Assembly (NCBI GenBank): GCA_037957365.1
Contig: JARHVA010008348.1
Coordinates: forward strand, 23,501-87,500
Origin: Torreya grandis
Lineage: Eukaryota > Streptophyta > Pinopsida > Cupressales > Taxaceae
Direction of reading: 5' to 3'
Length of the DNA stretch: 64,000 bases
Shown: positions 35,560 to 47,559 of the stretch, in pieces
How positions within the stretch are numbered: position 1 is the stretch's first letter
Layout: each line of letters begins with the position of its first letter
Notes under the pieces: model-generated
Seen by the model: the letters and a program-made list of their open reading frames with translations, nothing else
Database searches by the model: none
Told to the model about the DNA's origin: nothing
Translations under genes and position numbers: made by a program

Positions 35560-36080
35560 TAGGAGGACTCAGTGAGGTGATAGACAATGATTGTTAGCTT
35601 AGAGTCTGAGGGTGCTGATAGGATCTAAGAGGCAAGAGAATTCATGGTGTCAAAAAACTTGTTGGTAGATCATGGGGTGGTTTGAATATGGTAGTGTTCA
35701 AATTATTCTAAGAGTTCTGTAACTAACTATTTATACAATTACAAAATCTCATTCTTACACTAGTAGATGTCATTGACTTGATTGACCATAAGTTGGGAGT
35801 CACCAAATATGTTGATTATTTTGACACCTAAGGATAAAGTAGTTTAGAGACCTATTAGTAGGGCTTCATATTTATCCACATTATTGGTACATTCAAATTT
35901 GAGTTTAAAATATAAAGGAAGTGGTTCACCAATAAGGGGGACAAGGATGATACCATCTTCCCCACCATAATGACATTTAGAACCATCAAAGAACATGGTT
36001 ATATGATTAATGAAATCCACTTTGGATAGGCTTATGATAGACTCATCTAGAAATTCAAGAAGGGGATTTTGGTTATTTGT
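35560..36080 (-). pseudogene. Element A archaeal-type RNase H (decayed)
   Basis: The open stretch 35844-36098 reads HITMFFDGSKCHYGGEDG, then KFECTNNVDKYEALLIGL. After a stop, IFGDSQLMVNQVND follows near 35775-35815. The three acidic positions of the fold (FDG, YEAL, GDS) are all kept. It lies between RNase H and integrase, the standard Tat position. Confidence 0.9.
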
Positions 36081-36109
36081 TAGGGGTGTATCAACCAATT
36101 GGTTAGCAA

Positions 36110-36560
36110 TGACTTACCCATTAATTGAATTTTTATAAAGTAACTCAAGGTCAAACTCAACTAAAAGGATGATACACTTGGCTATATGCTAGTTTTGGTA
36201 TGGATTGGAGTGCATGTACTTGATTGGGTTGGTATTGGTTATGACAAAAAAAATTGGTTAAGAAGGTAATGGCAAAGTTTGGTGGCCACAAAGAATAGGG
36301 CCAATCAAAGTTGTTCAGTATGAGTATACCAAGTTTCATATTATACAAGGGTCCATCTTATGTAATAGACAACTTGCTCTTTGTGTTGTTCATCTCAATG
36401 GGCAAGCATTTCCCCTAGGGAATGGTCAGTGGCAGAGATATAAAGGTAGAAAGGTTCGTTATACTTAAGGGGTGTGAGGATAAGTGCATATAGGAGGTAC
36501 TCTTGAGTGTATCAAAGGCATTTTGACACTCAATATTCTACTTTAAAGAGATATCCTTTT
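36110..36560 (-). pseudogene. Element A RNase H (heavily decayed)
   Basis: The position between RT and the archaeal-type RNase H and fragments such as YNMKLGIL and then FAITFLTNFF (36157-36348) fit the canonical RNase H and its connection. Several frameshifts make residue-level assignment unsafe. Confidence 0.6.
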
Positions 36561-37480
36561 TCAAGAGGTGATGGAAAGGTTGGCACCGGTTAGAGAGATA
36601 AGAAATAAAGTGGGGAATGGATTGGAGCTTCCCCTACAAATTGAAAAGTTGCTTAAGATTGGTTGGAGGTAGGATCTCAAGGATGGATTTAATTTTGGTT
36701 AGATCCAATTCAATTCCCTGAAGGGAAATGATGAAGCCAAGGAGTTTTCTCAATAAGACCCTAAAAATAATATATTTGGATTGAGGTAGACATGGTAATG
36801 GATAAGTCTCTAAAAGATAATTTTGAGAATGGATAAGTGGTCCTTGAAATAATTAGACTTTACAAGGAGTTCATCCACATAGTCCTCAATAATTATATGG
36901 ATAAGGTCATGGAAGATTTAGGTCATAACACATTGGTAGGTTTTCCTAGTGTTCTTAAGATTGAAGGGCATGAATCTATAATAAAAAGTCCCTCATGAGG
37001 TGATGAATGAAGTTTTGTGCTGATCTTTAAGGGCAATCAAATTTTGATTATAACCCAATAATCCATCCATGAGAGATAACATCTTGTGGTCTATTATAAG
37101 ACCAACAAGTTGGTCAATACTAAGTAGAAGAAAATCATCCTTTGGGTAGGTGAGGTTAAGGTCATAAAAGCACACATAGATATGTAGTCCACCTATGGTT
37201 TTAGTGATAGACATGATGTTTAAAACCTATTGGGGATAATTAATGGGTTGAATAAATTTGATAAAGATGAGGCATTGAAGCTCTTATTTTACATGTAGGG
37301 ATATGTGAAGATGCATTCATCAAAATTTCTATCTGACAGGCTTGGCTTCATTATTGGTTATGATGTTTTGGGTGGTAATGGCTGGGTTAATACTGGGCAT
37401 GTCAGCATATGACGAGGTGATTACAATGTTACAATCCTAGAGGAAGGTAGAGAAGTCATTATGTTCCTTAGTGGTGAGAG
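36561..37480 (-). pseudogene. Element A reverse transcriptase (decayed)
   Basis: 36993-37214 is open: SITKTIGGLHIYVCFYDLNL, then SLMDGLLGYNQN and LKDQHKTSFIT. After a stop come GTFYYRFMPFNLKNTRKTYQ, FHDLIHIIIEDYVDELLVKS (about 36855-36910) and LNPNILFLGS. The catalytic box reads YVDE, so the second Asp is conservatively replaced. The wording is closest to element C's RT, as expected for Tat elements. Confidence 0.88.
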
Positions 37481-38439
37481 ATTAGCCAAGTTTGACAACA
37501 TAAGGGTTGCCTAAAGTGCCTATGTTAATATCCATAGTGGATTCATTCAACATGGTTGAGTTTATAGAGGTAAGTATTCGTGGATAAAAGAATATAATCA
37601 TCATCCTATCACTAAATAGTTTTTATGGTAGGAGAGTCTTCTCCCACAAGTTTAGGATGGGTCAAAAGGATGGATAAGGGTGCCCCTTCTTTTTGATAAC
37701 TTAGGGAATTAAGGGTGATCATGTTGATGGAAAAAAAAAGTTAGGTGGGATGATGTCCTCATTCTCATACTTAGGTGTAGGGGATGTTGGTAAGGAAGGG
37801 GTTTCTTCTTCAATAATGGTAGTGGAAGTTTGTGTGTCTTTATTCTAATTGGGTAGAATGAAACCAAGTCCATGCTTCTCATGAGGCTTTCAAGTCTCAA
37901 CCAAGATCAATGTGTGCAGGCCATGCTTGTATCATCCTAAGCTAAACCCTTTCCAAGAAAACTTGTGAAATTAAATTATGGCAAAGTTTAGATTATCCAA
38001 GTAAGAGAAAGTGGAGGTGAGTGTTTGAGGTGAAGAGGGTATGGCAGCAGCTTTAAGTGCCTTGTCAAGTCCCCCATAGATGAATTTGGTTTGATAGTTA
38101 GGAGGTCCCAAAGGAATGATGGCTCCAATGGTGGGATCATAACCTAGTTTATGGTTGAGTTTCCCATATTCTTGGGGAGTTTGGAAGGCATCAAAGGTGA
38201 GGAGATGGTATTATCTAAGGGTAAGGCAATGGAAGGTAGGTTTTAAGGGATTAGTGGTGGTTATCTAGTTGATGGAAATAGATAAACTAGTAGATGCCTC
38301 TAAGGGAGGGGAAGTAATGTCTTCATTTCCCATGGTTGAGGTCTTGGTGGTTGATGTTTGGGGTGCCTTTGTTGAGGCTAAGAAGACATCATTAAGCTAG
38401 TAGGTCATGTTGCACACCAAGCAATGGATTGGGTCAATT
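37481..38439 (-). other. Element A protease-RT linker
   Basis: Poorly conserved linker between protease and RT with no domain visible. The minus-strand ORF 37709-37900 is Pro/His-rich, like the equivalent linker in T. Confidence 0.45.
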
Positions 38440-38830
38440 TGTATGGTGACAACCTGACCATCATGTTTAAACTTGACTTGACTATGGAAGGTAGAAGGTA
38501 CACAACCCACAAAGTGGATCCAATGTCTCCATAGTATAAAACTATACTATAATTCACCTTCAACCACATAGAAAAGTTTAGGTAGAGTGAAAGGTCCTAA
38601 ATAAATTTGGAGGATAGCAGTTCCCAAGGTAGTGGTCATAGTGTCATTAAAGGATATAAGGATGATAGAAGTTTTAAACATGATAATGTCTAGCTATTTG
38701 AGTTAGTCATAGGTATGGGAAGATATGATGTTGATGCTAGCTCCCCCATTGATCATAACCCATTTAATGTAGGTCTAGTTGATATGGGTAGTAATAAATA
38801 GAGGAGGATCTAGGTCCTTAGGGTAGATAG
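38440..38830 (-). pseudogene. Element A aspartic protease (decayed)
   Basis: On the minus strand the active-site segment reads WVMINGGASINIISSHTYD (about 38710-38770), where the catalytic Asp is Asn. It is followed by SFNDTMTTTLGTAILQIYLGP, then a LLGRPWIH-type end that reads ILWRHWIH, then VPSTFHSQVKFKHDGQVVTI. It aligns motif for motif with the element T protease at 13.98-14.3 kb. Confidence 0.88.
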
Positions 38831-39369
38831 AAGGTATCTTGGAGTCTTTGAAGGTAATAAGGGTAGAGAGTTGGACAGTACCTACAAAGGCCGCTATATG
38901 TTAGGAGTCTCTTATTCTAACCTCAATGGCTTGTATAACCTCTATCATGGCTTGGCAATGGTGAAGTGAGGTGGAAATGAGCTCATAGAGGCTTATATTA
39001 GCTAGGATCTAGTGGAGTTACTTAAGAATGACCCTCCTAATGTATTTATAAGGGTTATCCTTAGAGGTGCCTTAGATGGTCACTTTGGGCTTAGCTAAAG
39101 ATGAAGAGATTAGGATCTAGTTTGGTTTAGGGTGAGAAGGTGTGTATGTACATGAATTGGACATCTTATCTTTCCATTTATCTTTTTGTTATGATTGTGT
39201 GACCACATTAATGGTGTAGATAGAGGGGAAAGATGTGATAAGAGGTTGGTTAGGTTCCCCTTCACTCTAAGGTGAGAGTGGGGGATTAGGTGTGCTTTGG
39301 AAAATGGATATTAGATGTGTTGGTAAAGGCATTGGCGTGATTTCATCTAATAAGAGGTGATCTTCCACA

Positions 39370-40800
39370 TAGAGCTAACGGATAATGGCTTAGGGAGCTT
39401 TATATTTCTTTGTGTCATGCCCAAGTGTCCTTTGATAAGAATAGATTTGATAGTCACTGTACCAGGCTAGTTTTGAACCAAGAGGATCAAAAGGTCTAAT
39501 AAGAGGTAAGGAAAGGAAAGAGGCTTGTGATAACCTTTGAAAAATGGTAATGCAGGAATCAACCAGAGGTGGGAAAGGTCTAAAGGATGTGGTTTTGGTT
39601 GGTAATCTAGGTGTTTTGGTGATAATAGGTATGGTGAGAGGGGGTTTAGGTAATGTGGTGTTTTTATTGAATGGTTCTAGTTTGGGTATGCTGGTGGTTA
39701 GAGTATTAAAGGTTGATAGTTTGTCCATTGGTAATTTGGGAACAACTAGCCTATCAGATAGTAAGTGGGTTGGTGTGACCAACAATGATGGGTAACATAT
39801 GTTAAAAGGAGCCTATTTTTCAAGGAAAGTTTAGGGATGAGGTCCCATGATAGAATGTAAGGTGGAAGGAGGTAGAGTCCTCGACATATGGCCTTTTAAT
39901 GGTTTGAACTCTTTGGTTGGTTTGGGTGGAGGCTTAGGTGTAGGTTTATATGTGGTTAATTCCACTTTTAGAGATGGGTGGACCAAACTCCATGTAGGGA
40001 AGGCACTAAGATTTATGAAGGGTTTGTTTAGTTATTTTATTACTTGTGACATGATTACATTGGTTGATTAAGAGGGTGAGGGGTTGGTAAAATTTTTGAT
40101 TAGTTTAAGAGGGGGTGGAAAAAAGATAGATTAGTTGGTTAAAGGTGTGCTATAAGGTTGGGGTTTGTTGATGTAAGGGAGCCCTAACTATTGCCAGAAA
40201 GTGGTTTAATCCATATCTAGTTTTAAGGCAAATTCCAATTTATGAATTAACATAGAGAAAGGTTTGTGTATTGATCTTAATCCTTGGGTCGTGGATGTAA
40301 AGGATAGACTCATAGGATAGGGAGGATGCATGGTAGTTTGGTTTATTTCCTAGAGCGAGGGATGAAAGGTTGAAATAGGTAGATTTTTCATGAGAGGCAT
40401 TGGTGATGAAGTTTATCCTTTAGGGATAATGTCCATAGGAGTAGTGGTTTGTTTGATAGTTAGGGGAGATGGTGAATTAATAATGGTTATTTTCTCAAAT
40501 TTTCTAGTTGAGGTAGTATTGATGATTTCAAATCCTATATGAGTGAAGCTAGGGAGAAAGGAACCTCCATGATTTGCGTCTCCAAAGGAGTGGAAGGTGA
40601 CTCTACCACCTTGATAGATGAGATGGGGGAGGAGTAGGTAGATTGGATGCTCAAGTCTTCATGGATGAGTGTATCAAGGACCATATTGACTATGTGGCAA
40701 TCATGGGACCATTTAGCATGTGTGTCCTTGATTTTGGTAGTGACATGGTTGGGAAAAGGTTTCCTAAATATGTCAAGATATTAATTTTGAGGGACATTAG
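39370..40800 (-). pseudogene. Element A Pro-rich spacer and second zinc knuckle
   Basis: 39390-39785 is open, Pro/Thr/Leu-rich, and ends in the second zinc-knuckle module (AWYSDYQIYSYQRTLGHDTK at about 39400-39460). In it the two Cys read Tyr and the first His reads Gln. The first knuckle is 1.4 kb further up. The layout copies that of element T. Confidence 0.7.
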
Positions 40801-40839
40801 GGTTATCCAACACAAGTTCCCCCTTGTGAATAAGGATCT

Positions 40840-42590
40840 GAAGAAAATTCTTGAAGGTATTACATTAGCTAATGACATGTCCAATTTCTCGATGAAAATC
40901 ATAAAGGTCATTCTCATTGTACCAAGTAGGTGTAGGACAAGAAGAATCAAATTATTGAGGAAGTTTGATTTGGAAAGTTTTATGAGGTTAGTTTTTAATA
41001 GCTTCTTTAAAATTGAGGCATATGATTCTCTAAGTGGAGTGAACTATTTTTGGTTGATTCAGTTTGGGTTGCTTGAGTTTTGGTTGAAGGTAGTAGGAGT
41101 ATTTTGTTGATTGACATTAGGTAGAGTGGAAGTTTTAAGGACAATTGCATTCATATTTCCCTTGCTCTTGGTTCTAGTATTGGCTTGGTTGCCTAGTTTG
41201 GAGGAAGAGATTTTATTAGTCTTGAAGGTAGAGTTCTTGTTTCATAACTTCAATTTTCCCTCATATATGGATTGATTCTCTATTTTATGTGTCATAGTAA
41301 AAGCTTCATCAAAAATTTTGAAGCTTAGGACATGCGGTGTAGAATATATATGCTTGGTGAAAGCTTGAGTGAAAATATCCATTATTTTAGGTTGAGGTAA
41401 GGAAAATGAAAGCTAAGTTATCAAGCTTCTCCAATGGGTGATGAAATCAGTAATGGATTCATTATCAAATTGCCTAATAGAATAAAGGTTGAGGATAGAT
41501 AATTTCTTTGAAATGTTAATGTAAAAGTGATGTAAGAATACTTGAGCTAGTTGGGTGAAAGAAAAGATTGAATGCTTGGTGATGGCACTATACCAGTTAA
41601 GTGTCAGGCTAGATAAAGACATAATGAAGGTACAAAGGAGAAGGGCATCATTTTAAGGAATCATGTAACATATGTGTCTATAATCCTTAAGGTGTTTTTT
41701 GGGGTCTTCCTTTCTTTAAAATTTGGTAAATTTTTAAAGATCCCATTAAGGAGGGTAAGGTCTGATAGGGACAGTGGGATGAATAAGTTCATTACAAATA
41801 TGATCATAGGATAGGATGTTATGAGCCCCTAAAATGGATGACTTAAGGTTTGTCATTTTTTTCATGAGCATCTTGATTAAGTTAGGTTGAGGTGGTGCAC
41901 CCAAAGGACCATAAGGTGCATACTATGATTGAGGTTGAGTGATATAATTGTAATTGGTTGGTAGTTTAGGGGGTGCCACATATTGACATATGTATTTTAG
42001 AGGTTAGGTAGGTGGTATGTAAGGGTAGGTAGATGATTATGGCTGGGTAGTGGGTACCTACCCTTATGGGTTAGGGATGTATCCTAGGTTGGGCATGATG
42101 GGTACATGTTGAGGGATTCCTATTGGTTGGGTATGGGTGGTAGTTGGGTTGGTGATAAGAGGTGAGGTAGTTACCTTCATGCTAATGGGTGGTGAAGTAG
42201 AGTGTATGGATATCATCAAGTTTGGTAGGGTGTATTGATTAATTGGTTAGGGTTGATAGGGGGAAGGTTGGTAGTAATAATAGTAGGTTCTTGAATAGTG
42301 AGTGAAGTATGATGAGTTAGTGGTTAGGTTGTTCCTAAGGTGGAGTCATTGGTAAGGGTGGAAGGTGTAAGGGTAACAATTGGTTTTTAGTTATGGCATC
42401 AAGAGGGTTAATAGATGAAGATTCTTGGGTAGTGACCATAGAAATATAAATATCCCCCATAGAGTAGGATGGCATACCATAAGGAGGATCTAGAGATGGA
42501 TTTGACACTAGGGCATGGTGAGGGGAGGTGTTAAGGTAGAGATGAAGGCCAATTGGGTTGTCTAAAAAAGTGGTAAAGTCCATGTCTCCC
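40840..42590 (-). pseudogene. Element A gag with first zinc knuckle (decayed)
   Basis: The N-terminal part is 42335-42583 (FTTFLDNPIGLHLYLN, similar to FLDLNGRALQHYL in T gag). The gag core is 41413-41622: SLSSLTLNWYSAI, FTQLAQVFLHHFYINISKK, then DFITHWRSLI, nearly the same wording as T. The zinc knuckle at about 40855-40925 reads YDFHREIGHV then stop, C, so the first Cys is lost. The middle region (41.8-42.3 kb) is Pro/Thr/Tyr-rich. Confidence 0.85.
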
Positions 42591-43416
42591 TAGGAAAATA
42601 CCTAAGGAAAATTAGGGTTTCCCAAAGGATAGGGTTAGTCTTCTATGTTGGAGACATACTCAATATATGGGGAAGTAGAAGAGGTTAGTTCTACTCTACT
42701 ACATTTTTTGCTACTGGTGAATGAGAAACATGCAAGAAAGGGGGAGAGAATAAAATAATAAGCTCATAACTCAAATAATAATAAGTTAATAAAATTATCA
42801 AGGAAATCAAGACACACACTATAAAGTATGTTAATCCTAGAGGTTAGTTTTAATCTAGCTTTTGGCTTATGCCTTAGTTCATGAGAATATGTGAGAGAAG
42901 TTGGCTTATAGATTAGGTACTATAAAAGTAGTCTATGGTTGGTTTTGGGTTGTTTAGGTGCTCAAAATAATCTATATTGGAATCAATATGTGGATTGGTA
43001 TTAGGGACTACCCCCTCACTTCACACATTGTAGTGATAAGGGTGTCAGGGGCTTAGACAATATATATTGATATCTAGAGTTTATACTCAACCAGAGCACT
43101 GAGTCAGTTCTCTCCATGGTAATGACCTCCAAGTAAGATTATTCAGAAAGGGTAAGGTGATTGATAGGTGATAAAATCCCATTTGAGCCTTCTCTCAAAT
43201 TGTCTTGATGTTTAATTAATGAAAGTGGTTTGGCTAGTGTGTGCAATAAAAGTGTTGTTATGATAAGATTACTATGGCTCAATTTAAATTTAACTAATTT
43301 TAAAATAAATCAATGGATGCAATTGATTTTAATCCTAAAAAAAAAAATAGTTTTAATTATGAGCATAGAAAGATGGAAGAGCATACAAATGCAAAAAAAT
43401 GTGAGTAGAAACTCTA

Positions 43417-43435
43417 GGTCACATTGGGTGTGCCA
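43417..43435 (-). other. Primer-binding site of element A
   Basis: On the minus strand TGGCACACCCAATGTGACC lies three bases inside the end of the 5' LTR. It is a variant of the primer sites of T, B and D. Confidence 0.8.
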
Positions 43436-43438
43436 AAA

Positions 43439-44791
43439 TGTTTCATGCAAATTTTCTCTTTAAGTTATATAAAAGAGAGAAAATAAAATTGATATGGGTA
43501 TGGTTAAAAAATGTGTTTGTCTATGTGTGCATTAAATCAAAAGATTTTGAAGAGCTCCTCTTTGGCTTGGGAGGAAGACCTGTAAATAAGAAATGACTAA
43601 AGTAAACTTGTTTGTTAGAAAGATAATGGGGTGGATTTCCTAGCGATAGCTAAATCCTAAAAAAGAGATCTTCCTTAGGGGAAGTTAATCCACACATTTT
43701 AAAATAATTAAGTTCATAAAACTAGAAAAAAGGTACTTACATCAATAACCAAAAGGTATTGAAATTGAACACAAGAATGCTTACTTAGAAAAAAGTCTAG
43801 AACTGATTAAATTAGTGATAGAATAATTAATACTAGTGCTAAGGGGATGGGATATGCTTCCAAAAATTTAAAAGAGGTCTGTGGATAATTAGGAATACAA
43901 AATACCAAGTTTGGTTGAGGGTAGATGGGTGAAAATAACTTTTTAGTTTTCACTACCATAGTGATGATTGGTAGTTAAGGTCATCGTTGATAGTCAAGCA
44001 GATTGTCGATGATTGGGCATACCATCAGTAGTTGAGTCAACCATTGATGGTTATTGTGTAAGTTCTAGGTTATTAATTTTTAAATAATGGGATCTAAAAG
44101 ATGGATTTTGGGAGATGGGTAAGGGCTGGGGTGATTGTAAAATAGAATCAAAGTAAATGAATATTAACAAAGAAGTATTTGTTTTATGAGAAGTTGATTG
44201 GGTGAGAGGTTAAAGTAGTTAACCTATTGTTGGAATTTGGGTTGCATCTATTAGAGTAATGGTACTCAATAAATTTATTAAGAGGTGATGGTGAGTTGGC
44301 TCTCAATTTAATGGCTGAGTTGTTGATGATTATTGATCACACATGTCATTGATTGACCTAGAAAAGAAAACTCCTAAATCCCTGAGTCCCTGATAATTAT
44401 TGTAGATGGTTTTAAACTCCTAAGCTCCTCTTTTCTTATAGGCACAAACAAGATGTGTAATTAAAGTTACAACCAGGTCATCTAAATATAATTTGTCCAT
44501 GTAAAGGCTCATAATAATATTTAGATGAGCTATATCTAGAAAATCTTGGTGGATGGTTACATGCTCTTGGTAAAGAGGTGCATCTCAACCATTGATGGTC
44601 AAGGTTTCTTAAGGGTGACCATCGACAGTTACCCTGAGCATTGATCATTAATTACCCAAAAGAAAATGTCTTGAAGGCTAGGTTGATTTAGCTTGTGAAA
44701 CTAATTTTATATTGTTCCCAAGAGGTTCTTAAGAAGTCTCTAGGGTTTGTCAACATTCAGAATCCTAATGTGCATATTTTTTGTGTCTACA
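43439..44791 (-). repeat. 5' LTR of element A
   Basis: It pairs with 27534-28913. The plus strand starts TGTTTCATGC and ends TGTCTACA, and is followed by the TAAAC duplication. Confidence 0.93.
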
Positions 44792-44796
44792 TAAAC
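44792..44796. repeat. Target-site duplication of element A (right copy)
   Basis: TAAAC, identical to 27529-27533. Element B's RT continues from here. Confidence 0.92.
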
Positions 44797-45330
44797 CTTT
44801 GAAGGCCATGTCCATTACCCTTTGAAATGTGGCACTGACATTGGAAAAACCAAAGGGCATATTCTTATAGGCAAACATCCCCCATCTAGTAGTGAAATAT
44901 ATCTTAAACTAATCTATTCATTGACTAAAATCTGATTATAACTTAAATATCCATCTAGAATAAAAAAATGTTGAGAACCTAAAACCATTTAAAAAATCTT
45001 CTCCATTAAGGGTAGAGGCTAGTGATCTTTGAGTCATACTCTATTAAGATATATAAAGTCTAAACAAAGTCTTATCTCCCCATTATTATTTATAATAATC
45101 ATAAGGCTATCTACCCATGTTGAATGCTGATGAGAAATAATATCTTAGATTCAAGGAGTTTGGTAAGCTCTAACCTCATGAGTTGCTTGACCTTGGGGTT
45201 GATGGGAATTTATTTATGTCTAACCAATTTAAATCTAGGATCCAACTCAATGCTATAGTGTGCTAGGATAGTATCAAATCCTTTGAGGTACTTATATTCC
45301 CAAATGAAACTCTCTACACATCTTAATGAA
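44797..45330 (-). pseudogene. Element B reverse transcriptase, N-terminal part
   Basis: On the minus strand this shows the RT lead-in (YKYLKGFDTILA at about 45275-45310), the PINPKVKQLMRLELTKLLES helix, then a degraded fingers region. It ends with ALWFFQCQCHISKGNGHGL-type reading in one frame and GFSNVSATFQRVMDMAFKGL in the adjacent frame just before element A. The latter is the usual FGLxNAGATFQRAMD motif. The catalytic box is on the far side at 27.5 kb. Confidence 0.88.
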
Positions 45331-45799
45331 TGCTTGCTTCTCTAATGTAAAACATAGCTGACCTAGTTTAAGGAGTTTGTCCTTGAAGATCAAGACTCTT
45401 TCATAATTCTCATCTTTTGTAGACATACTTTTTCCTTCTTATTTTGGTCATTTTAATTGAATATAATTTATAAGGTCACCAAACCCTTAGGTATCTTATT
45501 GGTTTTGAGTTGCATAATCTGATCACCCAATTGTTCTTGGGTCCTCTTTTGATTCCTTAAAGAAAACTCAGCCTCATTTTGTAAGAAACATGCAATGTAT
45601 TTGTCACTATAAAACACTTTCCAAGACACTTAATTATCAATTACATAAGGTATGATAATGACCTTAATATGATATTTTTTCCCTCCTCTTTTATGGTAGT
45701 TAGAGTATCAAATTTAGCTCTTATGGTAACTAGTCTATCAACATGACTATTCTGCTCCCTTGGGATTGATTATATATTGAATGTATTTAATTATTAAAT

Positions 45800-46110
45800 T
45801 AAATTACACACCCTATGATTTATGAATTAATAAAAGGGTTATTTTCATCAACCACATCCCTCACCTAATGCACAACCAATTCACTATCTCAATATACTTG
45901 CAAGTTCTTGATTCCTTTTCTACTTACCCATTAAAGGCCATGAATTAAACCTTCATATTTAGCCACATTATAAGTACAACTAAAAAGAAAGATGTATGAA
46001 TCATAATATTATTGTTTATATGGGGATATCAACATAACACCATCCCCTACACCAACTTTACTTCTTTAGCCATAAAAGAACATCTTCCAAGGCTCACCAT
46101 CTTCACCCTC
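45800..46110 (-). pseudogene. Element B archaeal-type RNase H, located before RT
   Basis: On the minus strand MFFYG, then a stop, then RSKVGVGDGVMLIS (46026-46090) is followed by YNVAKYEGLIHGL (about 45930-45970) and VY, then a stop, then DSELVVH (about 45870-45905). The fold's acidic positions are FYG (D to Y), YEGL (E kept) and DSE (D kept). After it the frame reads WKVFYSDKYIA and then IPKGLVTL before RT begins. So the domain order is protease, aRH, RT. Element D has the same order. Confidence 0.82.
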
Positions 46111-46379
46111 TTCCTTGATAAGTAGAGGTGTTGCTACTCATTCATTTATACAATACACTCCTAGATTATTTTACTTCAAAAAATCATAGGGATCATTATT
46201 ATAAGTATTAGTTTCATATTCATCAATAAAAAAATATGAAAAACCCTCTATTTTAAAAGAAGTGCCATCATCTAGAATAGAGTCTTTTTCTTCATGGGCC
46301 ACATACTTCAAATTAGAACTTGTCTCAATGTAAGGATTAATATGAAAAATTTAAAGGGGTTATGTCCTAATTGTCACAT

Positions 46380-46740
46380 TTTCCCCATAACTTATTATAA
46401 ATTTATAAAACACTAGTTGAATAAGAGATATCCACTTATCTTGGCAATGAAGTCCCTTGATAGGTAGGTTACAAAGCGGGTTGGGAGATCAACCACAACT
46501 ATGTCTTGTAAGATAGGAAAACTAGGACAATCATGAAATAAATCCTTAAAGCCTTTTTATCAGTCCTACTATATTGGTAGTTATAAAATCTAATTGAAGT
46601 ATCCCTTTGCTATGTGGCTCATATTTTAGGCTCAACTTGTCAGCTAAAACTTTGGGCATGATAGAAGTACAAGCTCCACTATCAATTATGCAATTGTGTA
46701 CGAATTTATCACCTATACTAAGAGTGAGGTAAAATGGTGG
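46380..46740 (-). pseudogene. Element B aspartic protease (decayed)
   Basis: The active site reads CIIDSGACTSIMPKVLADKL at 46637-46697 on the minus strand, with the D-S-G triad intact. This is the ordinary retropepsin form, unlike the D/N-G-G form of A and T. The rest of the fold is broken by stops. Confidence 0.8.
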
Positions 46741-47540
46741 AGGTTTCTCATCCCTAATGGATGGTTCAATAATGTTACTATTAGAATTTTCAAGATAAAT
46801 ATGGTCATGACTTTTATTTGAGGGTGAAACACTAGTAGGGATAATAAATAAATGCTTTTGTAGGATTTATTTTTGAGAAGGCATATGAAGAATATCCCCA
46901 AGATAAATGGATGTTTTAGTGTTCTTAAAAGATTATAAAATGTTTAAATAAGCAATACTTACTTTATCGTGGGTTATTTTACTTATATAATTACTTGGAA
47001 CTTGAGGAATAAGATCAAGCCTTACCATATTTTAACTTGATGGAGATGTAGAAGTTTTTGGAACTATCACACTTATAACTATGTATTTTTGCCTTATAGG
47101 AGGATTGGATGAGCCTATGGGCATGTTTTTTCTTGGCCCTTGTATTATCTATGATAAAGGCTCTTTGATATAGCACAAAAATGTCCTCAACCAAAAATTT
47201 GGTGAAGATCTTTCCTTGAGGTTGCTAATCCTCATTAACTTGCATCATCACCTCATCCTCATTTTATAGGAGGGGAGTAACTATTCCTTGAGGCACTAGA
47301 TATTTCTCTTTATTCTCATTGGCATCCATGAATTGGTCTTTCTTCTATTATTTTCCCTACTCCAAATTAATATAAACTGGTAAAATATCCCTTGAATTAG
47401 TGGTAGAGTTAGGACTATATACATTGGTAGGCCTATTGGGATTAGTATAACATTGGCCTCTTAGTCTTCCATATTATTGAACATATTGTTTCTAATTGGT
47501 GTAAGGAATATGATAGGCACCTTATTTCATATTATCATGC
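46741..47540 (-). other. Element B gag-protease spacer
   Basis: No motif is seen in this decayed stretch between gag and protease. I found no zinc knuckle, although one might be too damaged to recognise. Confidence 0.4.
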
Positions 47541-47559
47541 CTATTTTGAGCATCTAAGG

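Larger units (their letters stand above)
27534..44791 (-). mobile_element. Element A: full-length Tat-type Ty3 retrotransposon, 17.3 kb
   Basis: Both LTRs and the TAAAC target duplication are present. On the minus strand the order is 5' LTR, primer site, gag, zinc knuckle 1, Pro-rich spacer, zinc knuckle 2, protease, RT, RNase H, archaeal-type RNase H, integrase (ending near 34.24 kb), then a 5.3-kb 3' region and the 3' LTR. The 3' region holds a plus-strand PMD remnant. Gag, the two knuckles and protease closely resemble those of element T. All genes carry stops. LTR identity is roughly 80-85% by eye in the sample I compared, so A is older than T. Confidence 0.93.

Noticed and set aside
39544..40071. 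Gly/Val-rich plus-strand ORFs
   Set aside because: They are the complement of element A's Pro/Thr-rich gag spacer, which has homology to element T.
40643..41110. 155-codon plus-strand ORF
   Set aside because: It overlaps the gag zinc knuckle of element A on the minus strand. No domain is seen in the plus frame.
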